Part shown: piece by piece, positions 22,043 to 31,220 of the stretch
How the letters are laid out: every line of letters begins with the position of its first letter
How positions within the stretch are numbered: position 1 is the stretch's first letter
Assembly (NCBI RefSeq): GCF_000519085.1
Contig: NZ_KI912577.1
Coordinates: 1,865,331-1,929,330, forward strand
Direction: 5' to 3'
DNA length: 64,000 bases
Source: Methylobacterium sp. 10
GTDB lineage: Bacteria; Pseudomonadota; Alphaproteobacteria; Rhizobiales; Beijerinckiaceae
Made by a program: the position numbers and the translations under genes
Notes under the pieces: generated by a model
The model's database searches: none
What the model was told of the DNA's origin: nothing
What the model saw: the letters and a program-made list of their open reading frames with translations, nothing else

Positions 22043-22106
22043 CCGTTCCGGCCGGGCTCACACCGAGTCTCCCAGATCCATAGGCCAGGATCAGTGAGGT
22101 CTGGCA

Positions 22107-22430
22107 TCACTCCGCTTCGGGCGTCGGCTCGTCGTCCGGTTCGGGCTCCGCCGTCCAGGCCGTGGCAAAGGCGGCGAGTTGCATCGCGTCCTTGAAGGCC
22201 ATCACCGAAACGCTGCGCTCGGCGGGCATCCCACCCGGATAGGGCGCGATCAGGACGGTCTCCTGGGACAGCCGCGCGCCGGGGGTCTTCTCGGCGATCC
22301 AGGCCTCCGCCTCGGCGCAGAGACGCGCCGGGTCGGAGGGATCTCTTGCGCGGGAATCCGAGCGCAGCACGAGGACGTAGGAACCGAGCGTCGGATTGCG
22401 CTGCTGCAGGCCCTGAATGATGTCGATCAT
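22107..22430 (-). CDS. Hypothetical protein, 107 aa
   Basis: I do not recognise this small acidic soluble protein. It has a mixed alpha/beta look (SYVLVLRSDSR, then ETVLIAPYPGG) and an acidic glutamate/proline-rich C-terminus (EPEPDDEPTPEAE). There is no signal peptide or membrane helix. Codon use matches its neighbours. It lies downstream of ndh on the same strand, with a strong hairpin between them, and converges on the hybrid kinase. Confidence 0.65.
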   Translation of the reverse strand: MIDIIQGLQQRNPTLGSYVLVLRSDSRARDPSDPARLCAEAEAWIAEKTPGARLSQETVLIAPYPGGMPAERSVSVMAFKDAMQLAAFATAWTAEPEPDDEPTPEAE

Positions 22431-22452
22431 GATGGTATCTCGTCACGTTCCT

Positions 22453-22478
22453 GCCGGGGGCGGGGCGCGGCCCCCGGC
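22453..22478 (-). terminator. GC-rich hairpin after ndh
   Basis: GCCGGGGGC (22453-22461) and GCCCCCGGC (22470-22478) are perfect complements around an 8-base loop, 12 bases past the ndh stop. There is no T tract, so termination strength is uncertain. Confidence 0.45.
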
Positions 22479-22489
22479 GATCCGGTCGT

Positions 22490-23821
22490 TCAATGGAGCT
22501 TCACCCGCGGCTCCGTGCGGCGCGTCAAAGCGCGGGCCGTGGCGTCGAGGGCGGTCTTGATCGTGCCGTGCAGGGCGCGCTCGTGCATCTTGTAGAGCGA
22601 CCAGTACATCATCCGCGCGAACAGCCCGGCGATGAACATGTTCTTTCCCTGGATGAAGCCCATCAGGTTGCCCACCGTGGAATATTCCCCGAGGGATACG
22701 AGAGAACCGAAATCGCGGTACTTGAACGGCTTCAGGGGCTCCCCGGCCATCTTGATCGGGATCTGCTTGATGAGATGGCTCGCCTGCTGGTGCGCCGCCT
22801 GCGCACGCGGCGGGATCGGAGTATCCGAGCCCTGCTCCACCAGATAGGCGCAATCGCCCATGGCGAAGATGTCGGGATCGCGCGTGGTCTGGAGCGTGGG
22901 TGTCACCACGAGTTGATTGTTGCGCGTCGTCTCCAGGCCGCCGATCTCCTGCAGGAACGGCGGCGCCTTCACGCCGGCCGCCCAGACCACGAGTTCGGAG
23001 GGGATGAAGCCGCCATCGGCGAGCTGGACGCCGTCCGCGCGGACCTCCGTCACCCGAGCCTGGGTGCGGACCTCGACGCCGATCTTGTTCAGCAGTGCCA
23101 TCACCTCCGCCGAAAGACGCTCGGGGACGGCCGGCAGGATCCGGCTCGCCGCCTCGACGAGGGTGATCTTCAGGTCCTTGGCCGGGTCGATCTTGTCGAG
23201 GCCGGTGGAGGCCACGTCCCGCGTGGTGCGATGGAGCTCCGCGGCGAGTTCGGTGCCGGTGGCGCCGGCCCCGATCACCGTCACGTGGAGCTGGCCGGGG
23301 CGTACCGGCCCGACCTGGGTATGCGCCCGCAGCATGCCGTTGACGAGGCGCTGGTGGAACCGCACCGCCTGGTCCGGCGTGTCGAGGGCGATGGCGTTCT
23401 CCTTCACCCCCGGCGTGCCGAAATCATTGGTGGTCGAGCCCACCGCCAGGACCAGCGTATCGTAGGGGATCGAGCGGACGGGCGTGACCTCGCGACCCTC
23501 GGCATCGTGGCTCGCGGCGAGCTGGATCGTGCGCGCGGTCCGGTCGAGCCCCGTCATCGAGCCGATGCGATAGCGGAAATGATGCTGATGCGCGTGGTGG
23601 AGATAATCCACGGCGTGGTGGCCCACATCGAGGCTGCCCGCGGCGACCTCGTGCAGCAGCGGCTTCCAGATATGGGTTCGTGCCCTGTCCACGAGGGTGA
23701 CGTGCGCCTTGCCCTTCCGGCCCAGCGTGTCGCCGAGCTTGGTGGCGAGCTGAAGCCCAGCCGCGCCTCCACCGACGACCACGATGCGGTGGAGGTTGTC
23801 CACGGTTTCACCCGGTACCAT
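22490..23821 (-). CDS. ndh: Type II NADH:quinone oxidoreductase
   Basis: The 443-aa FAD protein has the N-terminal dinucleotide fold VVVGGGAAGLQL, a second NADH-binding fold (VTVIGAGATGTELAAEL), the FAD-contact segment DPDIFAMGDCAYL, and AAHQQASHL. This is the layout of single-subunit, non-proton-pumping NADH dehydrogenases. The C-terminal 60 residues contain hydrophobic/amphipathic segments suited to membrane attachment. The ATG at 23821 is preferred over an upstream one because it places the GxGxxG motif about 15 residues from the start. It would feed electrons from NADH to quinone without energy coupling. Confidence 0.9.
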   Translation of the reverse strand: MVPGETVDNLHRIVVVGGGAAGLQLATKLGDTLGRKGKAHVTLVDRARTHIWKPLLHEVAAGSLDVGHHAVDYLHHAHQHHFRYRIGSMTGLDRTARTIQLAASHDAEGREVTPVRSIPYDTLVLAVGSTTNDFGTPGVKENAIALDTPDQAVRFHQRLVNGMLRAHTQVGPVRPGQLHVTVIGAGATGTELAAELHRTTRDVASTGLDKIDPAKDLKITLVEAASRILPAVPERLSAEVMALLNKIGVEVRTQARVTEVRADGVQLADGGFIPSELVVWAAGVKAPPFLQEIGGLETTRNNQLVVTPTLQTTRDPDIFAMGDCAYLVEQGSDTPIPPRAQAAHQQASHLIKQIPIKMAGEPLKPFKYRDFGSLVSLGEYSTVGNLMGFIQGKNMFIAGLFARMMYWSLYKMHERALHGTIKTALDATARALTRRTEPRVKLH

Positions 23822-23936
23822 GCGTCCCTCGTCCCTTGAGCTTGAGCGGCAGGCCGTCCGCCTTTTTGTCCGCTCGGGTATTATAGGCAAAATCTTTTTT
23901 AACGGCAGCCTCGGCCGCGCAGCCCGGCCTATATTC

Positions 23937-24581
23937 TCACGCGGGCGCGCCGGGCTGGCGCAGGGGATGCGCCCTGGCGAACGCCTCCTGCGACAGGCAA
24001 TCCTCGGCGATCCGCTTCACGGTGGGATACGGCGCGGTCTCGACGCCGAAGATGCCGGTGCCGACCCAGAGGCTCACGAGACAGAGGTCCGCATGGCTGA
24101 TCGCGTCGCCCTGCGCGTAGCGGCCGGTGCCCGGCTCGTGGGCGAGGCGGGTCTCCAGCGTCTTGAGCCCGGTCTCGAACCAGTGCCGCACGAACCCCAT
24201 CATGCCGTCCTTCGGGATGTCGTAGGCCGACATCAGGTAGGTGCGCACCCGTGGGACATAGAGCGGATGGGTGTCGCAGGCGACGACCTGCGCCAGGGAG
24301 CGGGCACGCGCCCGGGCTTTCGGATCGCTTGGCAGCAGGGCCGGCTCGGGACGGATGTCCTCGAGATAGTCTAGGATCGCCAGCGATTGGGTCAGGGGAG
24401 GGCCGTCGCCGTCGAAGAAGGCCGGGACGGCGCCCTGCGGATTGATGGCAAGATACTCCGGCTTGAACTGGTCGCCGGCATCGAGATCGATGAAGGTCTC
24501 CTCGCAGGCGAGGCCCTTGAGGTTGAGGGCGATGCGCACCCGGAAGGCGGCGGCCGAGCGCCAGTTGCCGTACATCTTCAT
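23937..24581 (-). CDS. maiA: Maleylacetoacetate isomerase / zeta-class glutathione S-transferase
   Basis: The 214-aa protein has an N-terminal thioredoxin-like domain with WRSAAAFRVRIALNLKGL, matching the RSSAAYRVRIALNLKG pattern of bacterial maleylacetoacetate isomerases with one serine replaced. It also has NPQGAVPAF and a helical C-terminal domain. These enzymes isomerise maleylacetoacetate or maleylpyruvate using glutathione. No other tyrosine or gentisate catabolic gene is near, so the physiological substrate is not clear. The ATG at 24581 follows a GGGGAGA ribosome site; another in-frame ATG lies two codons later. Confidence 0.85.
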   Translation of the reverse strand: MKMYGNWRSAAAFRVRIALNLKGLACEETFIDLDAGDQFKPEYLAINPQGAVPAFFDGDGPPLTQSLAILDYLEDIRPEPALLPSDPKARARARSLAQVVACDTHPLYVPRVRTYLMSAYDIPKDGMMGFVRHWFETGLKTLETRLAHEPGTGRYAQGDAISHADLCLVSLWVGTGIFGVETAPYPTVKRIAEDCLSQEAFARAHPLRQPGAPA

Positions 24582-24765
24582 GGCCGTCTCCCCTTCAGCC
24601 TTTGTTCGCCCGGGACCACACCCGACAACGAAGCCGATCGCAAGTGCCGATTCCGTCAGAGTCACCCGGACGTCCTGGCCATGATCGTGCATTTGGCAGC
24701 GAGGCCGCCTTCGCGCATAGACGGAGCGAACCGGCCCCCATCTCAGTCCGACGGGTGAATGCGAG

Positions 24766-25788
24766 ATGCAGATCGAAACGCCCTACCTGATGTTCCTCGG
24801 CGACGTGCCCGATACGTTGGCGGCCAAGACCGCCTACGGCATCGCCGACTGGCGGCCGGACTGGTGCGTCGGCCAGTTGCGCCTGCCCGGCTGCGCCGCC
24901 GATCTCGGCATCCCAGACCTCACTCTGGACGAGGCCGTGGCCAAGGGCTGCAGGACCATGGTCATCGGCGTGGCCAATGCCGGCGGCGTGCTCCCGAAGC
25001 ATTGGGTCTCGGAGGTCGTGGCCGCCCTGAATGCGGGGCTCGACATCGCCAGCGGCCTTCACGTGCGCCTCGGCTCGCTGCCGGAGATCGCCGAGGCGGC
25101 CGAGAAGAACGGCCGCCAGTTGCACGACGTTCGTCACACCACCGAGACCTTCGACACCGGCAAGGGCGTCCGGCGGTCCGGACGCCGCTTGCTGAGCGTC
25201 GGCACCGATTGCTCCGTAGGGAAGAAATACACCGTCCTCGCCCTGGAGCGCGGCATGCGCGAGCGCGGCCTCGATGCGGATTTCCGAGCCACCGGCCAGA
25301 CCGGCGTCTTCATCTCCGGCCGAGGCGTCGCCATCGATGCGGTGGTGGCCGACTTCATCTCCGGCGCCGTGGAATGGATCGCTCCCGCGGCCGACCCGGA
25401 CCATTGGGACCTGATCGAGGGACAGGGCTCGCTCTACCATCCGTCCTTTGCCGGCGTCAGCCTCGGCCTGCTGCACGGTGCGCAGGCCGATGCCTTCGTC
25501 GTCTGTCACGAGCCGAGCCGCACCGCCATGCGCGGCGTGACGCATCCGCTGCCCTCGATCCAGCAGGTGATCGACCTCACGATCCAGCTCGGCAGCCTCA
25601 CCAATCCCGGCATCTGCCCGGTGGGGATCGCCGTGAACACGCAGAAGCTCGGGGAGGACGAGGCCCGTACCCTGCTCCAGGATCTCACCAGGGAGCACGG
25701 GTTGCCGACCACCGATCCGGTCCGTTTCGGTGTCGACGGAATCATCGACCGCCTGCTGGCGGAGTTCCCCGCCGGAAGCGCGGCATGA
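24766..25788 (+). CDS. dgcN: DUF1611 P-loop protein, DgcN-like (D-glutamate N-acetyltransferase family)
   Basis: The 340-aa protein belongs to the DUF1611 family. It has an N-terminal Rossmann-like domain and a C-terminal P-loop domain with GTDCSVGKKYT near residue 145. It overlaps the next gene by ATGA, so the two are co-translated. DUF1611 plus a muconate-cycloisomerase-type epimerase is the DgcN-DgcA pair reported to acetylate D-glutamate and racemise N-acetyl-D-glutamate. Assigning that substrate here rests on the family and the pairing; an older reading of this pair is L-Ala-D/L-Glu peptide epimerisation. Confidence 0.75.
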   Translation: MQIETPYLMFLGDVPDTLAAKTAYGIADWRPDWCVGQLRLPGCAADLGIPDLTLDEAVAKGCRTMVIGVANAGGVLPKHWVSEVVAALNAGLDIASGLHVRLGSLPEIAEAAEKNGRQLHDVRHTTETFDTGKGVRRSGRRLLSVGTDCSVGKKYTVLALERGMRERGLDADFRATGQTGVFISGRGVAIDAVVADFISGAVEWIAPAADPDHWDLIEGQGSLYHPSFAGVSLGLLHGAQADAFVVCHEPSRTAMRGVTHPLPSIQQVIDLTIQLGSLTNPGICPVGIAVNTQKLGEDEARTLLQDLTREHGLPTTDPVRFGVDGIIDRLLAEFPAGSAA

Positions 25789-26774
25789 CCCGCCGCCTCA
25801 CCGTCGCGGTGGAGCGCTTCCCCATCGCCGGGGCCTTCACCATCGCGCGGGGCAGCCGCACGGAAGCGGTGGTGGTGCTCGCCACCATCGAAGATGACGC
25901 GGACGGCCGTCTGGGCCGGGGCGAATGCGTGCCCTATCCCCGCTACGGCGAATCCCCCGAGAGCGTCTGCGCCTTGATCCTGGCACAGGCCGACGCGATC
26001 GCGGCGGGGGCCACCCGCACCGATCTGCTTACGCTTATGAAGGCCGGGGCCGCGCGCAATGCCGTCGATTGCGCCCTTCTCGATCTGGAGGCCAAGCAGC
26101 TCGGCCGCCCGGCCTGGGAGATCGCGGGCCTGAGCCCGCCGCAGGTCGCCACGACCGCCTACACGCTGAGCCTCGGCACACCGGAGAGCATGGAGGAGGC
26201 GGCACGCGGCGCGGCGCACCGGCCCCTGCTCAAGGTCAAGCTCGGCGGAGAGGGCGATCCCGAGCGCATCGCCGCCGTGCGTCGCGGCGCGCCGGAGTCG
26301 CGCCTGATCGTCGACGCCAACGAGGCGTGGCGCGCGGAGACCATCGACGCGAACCTGGCCGCCTGCGTTGCGGCGGGGGTCGGCCTCATCGAGCAGCCGC
26401 TCCCGGCCGGCGAGGACGAGTTGCTCGCCCGCATTGCCCGGCCAATCCCGATCTGCGCCGACGAGAGCTTGCACGACCGGGCCGGCCTCGACGCGCTCTC
26501 CGACCGCTACGACGCCATCAACATCAAGCTCGACAAGGCCGGCGGCCTCACCGAGGCGGTGATGCTGGCGCACGAGGCCAAGGCGCGGGGCCTGTCGCTG
26601 ATGATCGGCTGCATGGTCGGCACGTCGCTGGCCATGGCGCCCGCCATGCTGCTCGCCCACCACGCCGACTATGTCGACCTCGACGGCCCGTTGCTGCTGG
26701 CGCGGGACCGCGAGCCGGCCCTGCGCTTCGACGGCAGTCTGATCCATCCGCCGACGCCGGATCTGTGGGGATAG
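25785..26774 (+). CDS. dgcA: Enolase-superfamily racemase/epimerase, DgcA-like
   Basis: The 329-aa protein is of the muconate-lactonizing/dipeptide-epimerase subgroup of the enolase superfamily. The first catalytic lysine lies in LLKVKLGG. The metal-binding acids are in VDANEAW, IEQPL and ADESL, and the second lysine is in NIKLDKAGG; this lysine-lysine pair supports 1,1-proton transfer (racemase or epimerase). The start ATG at 25785 overlaps the dgcN stop. With DgcN it would convert N-acetyl-D-glutamate to the L form, but an Ala-Glu epimerase role in peptidoglycan recycling cannot be excluded from sequence alone. Confidence 0.8.
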   Translation: MTRRLTVAVERFPIAGAFTIARGSRTEAVVVLATIEDDADGRLGRGECVPYPRYGESPESVCALILAQADAIAAGATRTDLLTLMKAGAARNAVDCALLDLEAKQLGRPAWEIAGLSPPQVATTAYTLSLGTPESMEEAARGAAHRPLLKVKLGGEGDPERIAAVRRGAPESRLIVDANEAWRAETIDANLAACVAAGVGLIEQPLPAGEDELLARIARPIPICADESLHDRAGLDALSDRYDAINIKLDKAGGLTEAVMLAHEAKARGLSLMIGCMVGTSLAMAPAMLLAHHADYVDLDGPLLLARDREPALRFDGSLIHPPTPDLWG

Positions 26775-26931
26775 GGTTGAGAGTCCCCGACGCCCGGTTC
26801 GGGTTTCAAATTCCGGCGAACGACCCTGCAAAATGGTGCCGGCCCCCGTCGCCGAGTTGACGGAATGGTGCAGGGACGGGCATGGCCCGATGCGTGCGAC
26901 CCGGTTCGGCCGCAAGCGTGACAGGTCCACC

Positions 26932-27708
26932 ATGTTGAAGACCCGAATCATTCCCTGCCTCGACGTGAAGGACGGGCGCGTCGTCAAGGGCGTGCAGTTC
27001 CTGGAACTGCGCGATGCCGGCGATCCGGTGGAGGCGGCCAAGGCCTATGACGCGGCCGGCGCCGACGAACTCTGCTTCCTCGACATCACCGCGAGCCACG
27101 AGGCCCGCGGCACCCTCCTCGACGTGGTGAGCCGCACGGCCGAGGCCTGCTTCATGCCGCTCACCGTGGGCGGCGGCGTGCGCACGGTGGAGGACATCCG
27201 TACCCTGCTGCTGGCCGGGGCCGACAAGGTCTCGATCAACACGGCGGCGGTGAACGACCCTTCCTTCGTGGAGCGCGGCGCCCTGAAGTTCGGCAGCCAG
27301 TGCATCGTCGTCGCCATCGACGCCAAGCGGACCTCCGCCCCGGGCGAGCCGGATGCCTGGCAGATCTTCACCCATGGCGGGCGCAAGCCCACCGGGCTCG
27401 ACGCCATCGACTTCGCCCGGACCGTGGCGGCGCGCGGTGCCGGTGAACTCCTCGTCACCTCCATGGACCGGGACGGGATGCGCTCGGGCTACGACATCGC
27501 CCTGACGCGGGCGATCTCGGACGCGGTCTCGGTGCCGGTCATCGCCTCGGGTGGCGTGGGCGGCCTCGACGACCTCGTGGCGGGAGTGCGCGACGGTGGT
27601 GCGAGCGCGGTGCTGGCCGCCTCGATCTTCCATTTCGGCCAGCACACCGTCGCCGAGGCCAAGGCGCATATGGCGAAGGCCGGCTTGCGCATGCGGCTCG
27701 ACCCGTGA
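26932..27708 (+). CDS. hisF: Imidazole glycerol phosphate synthase cyclase subunit
   Basis: HisF forms imidazole glycerol phosphate and AICAR with HisH in histidine synthesis. The 258-aa (beta/alpha)8 protein has the catalytic aspartate in [25 protein letters not shown], the phosphate-binding VASGGVGGL and the second catalytic aspartate in TSMDRDG. The ATG at 26932 gives the standard [11 protein letters not shown] start. hisH and hisA are not in the window. AICAR released here links to purH, far downstream at 43 kb. Confidence 0.96.
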   Translation: MLKTRIIPCLDVKDGRVVKGVQFLELRDAGDPVEAAKAYDAAGADELCFLDITASHEARGTLLDVVSRTAEACFMPLTVGGGVRTVEDIRTLLLAGADKVSINTAAVNDPSFVERGALKFGSQCIVVAIDAKRTSAPGEPDAWQIFTHGGRKPTGLDAIDFARTVAARGAGELLVTSMDRDGMRSGYDIALTRAISDAVSVPVIASGGVGGLDDLVAGVRDGGASAVLAASIFHFGQHTVAEAKAHMAKAGLRMRLDP

Positions 27709-27809
27709 CGGATCGCGGCGCCGAGGTCCGACCCTTGCTCAATCCCTTCCCGTGCCGCAGGCTCCCCGCCGTAGCGTGCATCGTCCGGCCTGCCGAGAGC
27801 TAGGATCGC

Positions 27810-28133
27810 ATGACCGATTTCACCCTGAGCGACCTGGACGCCCTCATCGCCGACCGTGCCGCCGCGCCGCCGGACCAGTCCTATACGGCCAAGCTCCTGG
27901 CCGGCGGGCCGGCCAAGCCCGCCAAAAAGCTCGGCGAGGAAGCGGTCGAGGCCGCCATCGCCGCCGTGCAGGGCGATCGTGACGGGCTCGTGAGCGAGGC
28001 GGCGGACGTGCTCTACCATCTCCTCGTGCTGCTGCGCGCCGGCGGCGTCGGCCTGCCGGAGGTGATGGCGGAACTGGAGCGCCGCACCGCCCAGAGCGGC
28101 ATCGCCGAGAAAGCGGCCCGGAGGCACACGTGA
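27810..28133 (+). CDS. hisE: Phosphoribosyl-ATP pyrophosphatase
   Basis: HisE hydrolyses phosphoribosyl-ATP to phosphoribosyl-AMP, the second histidine step. The 107-aa helical protein has the metal-binding [14 protein letters not shown] and [14 protein letters not shown] motifs of the all-alpha NTP pyrophosphatase fold. It follows hisF by about 100 bases. Its stop overlaps the GTG of coaA. Confidence 0.95.
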   Translation: MTDFTLSDLDALIADRAAAPPDQSYTAKLLAGGPAKPAKKLGEEAVEAAIAAVQGDRDGLVSEAADVLYHLLVLLRAGGVGLPEVMAELERRTAQSGIAEKAARRHT

Positions 28134-29155
28134 CCGTCGAGCCGTCACGGCCCATCGCCTTCGTGTCCAAGCGCGATCCCGCCCTCGGCCAGGACCCGGT
28201 GACGGGGATCGGCCCCGAGCGCCTGTCGCCCTACCGCCTGTTTTCCCGTGAGGAATGGGCGCAGTTGCGCGCCGACACCCCGCTGACGCTGACGGGGGAC
28301 GACGTCACCCGCCTGCAGTCGCTCAACGATCCGATCTCCATCGAGGAGGTGGTGGCGATCTATCTCCCGTTGTCGCGGCTGCTCTCCCTCTACGTCGCGG
28401 CGACGCAAGGGCTGTTCAAAGCGACCCAGCGCTTCCTGCTGGCCGAGCGCGAGGCCAAGGTCCCCTACATCATCGGGGTCGCCGGCTCGGTGGCGGTGGG
28501 CAAATCCACCACCGCCCGCGTCCTCAAGGCGCTGCTCGCCCGCTGGCCGAACACGCCGAAGGTCGACCTCATCACCACCGACGGTTTCTTGCTGCCCAAT
28601 GCCGAGCTGAAGCGCATGGGCGCGATGGAGCGCAAGGGCTTTCCGGAGAGCTACGACACCGCCGCCCTCCTGCGCTTCCTCACCGACATCAAGGCCGGCA
28701 AGAAGAGCGTGGCGGCGCCGCTCTATTCCCACCTCGTCTACGACGTGGTGGCGGGCGAGGAGCGGGTGGTGGAATCCCCCGACATCCTCATCGTCGAGGG
28801 GCTCAACGTCCTCCAGCCGGCGCGCCTGCCGCGCGATGGCACCGCGATCCCCTTCGTCTCCGACTTCTTCGATTTCTCGATCTATCTCGACGGGCACGAG
28901 GACGACCTGCACCGCTGGTACGTCAACCGCTTCCTGCGCCTGCGCCAGACCGCCTTCCGCGACCCGCTCTCGTATTTCCGCAAATACGCCGAGGTGACGG
29001 AGGCCGAGGCCCTCGAGATCGCCGACACCCTCTGGACCACGATCAACCTGCCGAACCTGCGCGACAACATCCTGCCGACGCGCCAGCGCGCGAGCCTGAT
29101 CCTGGCCAAGGGCGCGAGCCATAGGATCGAGAGCGTGGCGCTGCGGCGGCTGTGA
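28130..29155 (+). CDS. coaA: Pantothenate kinase, type I
   Basis: CoaA phosphorylates pantothenate, the first and regulated step of coenzyme A synthesis. The 341-aa protein has the P-loop [33 protein letters not shown] and the IEGLNVLQ region (here VEGLNVLQ) typical of the bacterial type I enzyme. It starts at a GTG within the hisE stop (GTGA), so it is translationally coupled; a hisE-coaA order is common in related bacteria as far as I recall. Confidence 0.95.
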   Translation: MTVEPSRPIAFVSKRDPALGQDPVTGIGPERLSPYRLFSREEWAQLRADTPLTLTGDDVTRLQSLNDPISIEEVVAIYLPLSRLLSLYVAATQGLFKATQRFLLAEREAKVPYIIGVAGSVAVGKSTTARVLKALLARWPNTPKVDLITTDGFLLPNAELKRMGAMERKGFPESYDTAALLRFLTDIKAGKKSVAAPLYSHLVYDVVAGEERVVESPDILIVEGLNVLQPARLPRDGTAIPFVSDFFDFSIYLDGHEDDLHRWYVNRFLRLRQTAFRDPLSYFRKYAEVTEAEALEIADTLWTTINLPNLRDNILPTRQRASLILAKGASHRIESVALRRL

Positions 29156-29170
29156 GCCGGAGCGTATCCC

Positions 29171-29713
29171 TCACCCCAGCGGATACGCCGCTTCGACCAC
29201 ATACGGCCCGCCGCCCCGTGATTCCCGCGCCGAGAACAAGGCCACCCGCGTCGCGGTAAACCGCAGCGCCGGAACCAAACCCATCTCGGCGAGATACACC
29301 GCCACGTCCGGTGCCTGGGTGTCGCGGCGGCTGAGGCGAGCGAGCGTCACGTGGGGCGTGAATTTGCGTCGCTCCGGTTCGGCGCCGGCGGCGCGGGCGA
29401 TGCGCTCATGCTCCTCCTGCAGGTCGAGCAGGTCATGGCCGGCATTCACGCCTGCGATGATCGCACGCGGCTTGTCTCCGCCGAACGCGTCGAGGCCGGT
29501 CAGCGTCACGTCGAGAGGCGGGCGCGGACGGGCTTGAACGAGGCCGGCATGGAACGCCTCGGCCACCTCATCGTCCACGTCGCCGAGGAAACGCAGGGTG
29601 ATGTGGAGGTCGCCGCGCTCGATCCAGCGCGCGCCGCGCAGGCCGCATTGATAGCGCGACAGGGCCTCTGCGATGTCGTCGGGACATTCCAGGGCGGTGA
29701 ACAGGCGCGGCAT
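29171..29713 (-). CDS. thpR: RNA 2',3'-cyclic phosphodiesterase (LigT/ThpR family)
   Basis: The 180-aa protein belongs to the 2H phosphoesterase superfamily. Its two H-x-T motifs are HITLRF (near residue 37) and HVTLAR (near residue 125), which form the symmetric catalytic site. Members hydrolyse 2',3'-cyclic phosphates of RNA or ligate tRNA half-molecules in vitro. It is convergent with coaA, with 15 bases between, and lies three bases after the tesA stop, probably in the same transcript. Confidence 0.9.
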   Translation of the reverse strand: MPRLFTALECPDDIAEALSRYQCGLRGARWIERGDLHITLRFLGDVDDEVAEAFHAGLVQARPRPPLDVTLTGLDAFGGDKPRAIIAGVNAGHDLLDLQEEHERIARAAGAEPERRKFTPHVTLARLSRRDTQAPDVAVYLAEMGLVPALRFTATRVALFSARESRGGGPYVVEAAYPLG

Positions 29714-29717
29714 CGGT

Positions 29718-30386
29718 CTACTTCTGCGCCGTGCCGAGCTGGTCGAGGAAGGTCTCCACCGTGGGCAGGATGCCGGCGACGATGGTCTCGACGCCCTTCA
29801 CGTTGGGGTGGAGCCCGTCCTCGAGGTTGAAGCGGCGGTCGTTGAGGATGCCCTCCAGGAAGAACGGATAGAGGACGAGGCCGTGTTGCCGGGCGAGATC
29901 GGGATAGATCGCGTCGAACCGCGCGACGTAGTCCGGCCCGAGATTGGTCGACGCCTTCATGCCGGCGAGCAGGACCGGGATGTTACGGGCCTTGAGCCGG
30001 GAGACGATGGTGTCGAGGGCCTTTCTCGTCACGGCGGGGTCGGTGCCGCGCAGCATGTCGTTGGCACCGAGTTCGAGGATGACCCCGTCGGTCCCGTCGG
30101 GGACCGACCAGTCGAGCCGGTCGAGCCCCCCGGTGCTGGTGTCGCCGGAGACGCCGGCATTGGCGATGGTGACCTCACGGCCCCTGGCCTTCAGTTCGCG
30201 TTCCAGCACGGAGGGGAAAGCCGCGGCCGAGGGCAGGCGATACCCTGCGGTCAGGCTGTCGCCGAAGGCCACGAGGTTAAGGGGACGCCCGGCGGCGTGC
30301 CCGATGCCCGTGCCCAATGCGGCAAAGAGTGCCATCACCAGTGCCGCCCGGCGGGAATGCTGGCGTGGCGGGGCGGGACGAACCAT
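29718..30386 (-). CDS. tesA: Periplasmic GDSL arylesterase / acyl-CoA thioesterase I
   Basis: The 222-aa protein has a signal peptide (hydrophobic core ALVMALFAALGTGIGHAAG) and an SGNH-hydrolase domain. The nucleophile serine is in FGDSLTAGY, the oxyanion residues in AGVSGDTS and GANDML, and the Asp-His pair in EDGLHPN. The start at 30386 places the signal peptide correctly; the frame stays open far upstream, but only as antisense to the ABC gene. It is divergent from the ybbA-type ATPase with 21 bases between, the same tesA/ybbAP grouping known from E. coli. Confidence 0.9.
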   Translation of the reverse strand: MVRPAPPRQHSRRAALVMALFAALGTGIGHAAGRPLNLVAFGDSLTAGYRLPSAAAFPSVLERELKARGREVTIANAGVSGDTSTGGLDRLDWSVPDGTDGVILELGANDMLRGTDPAVTRKALDTIVSRLKARNIPVLLAGMKASTNLGPDYVARFDAIYPDLARQHGLVLYPFFLEGILNDRRFNLEDGLHPNVKGVETIVAGILPTVETFLDQLGTAQK

Positions 30387-30407
30387 ATCGACCTCGTCGC
30401 GTGACGT

Positions 30408-31181
<774 letters not shown>

Positions 31182-31220
31182 TCCGGCTTAACCCGGGCGT
31201 TCGGCGGAAGGTCTGACCCC

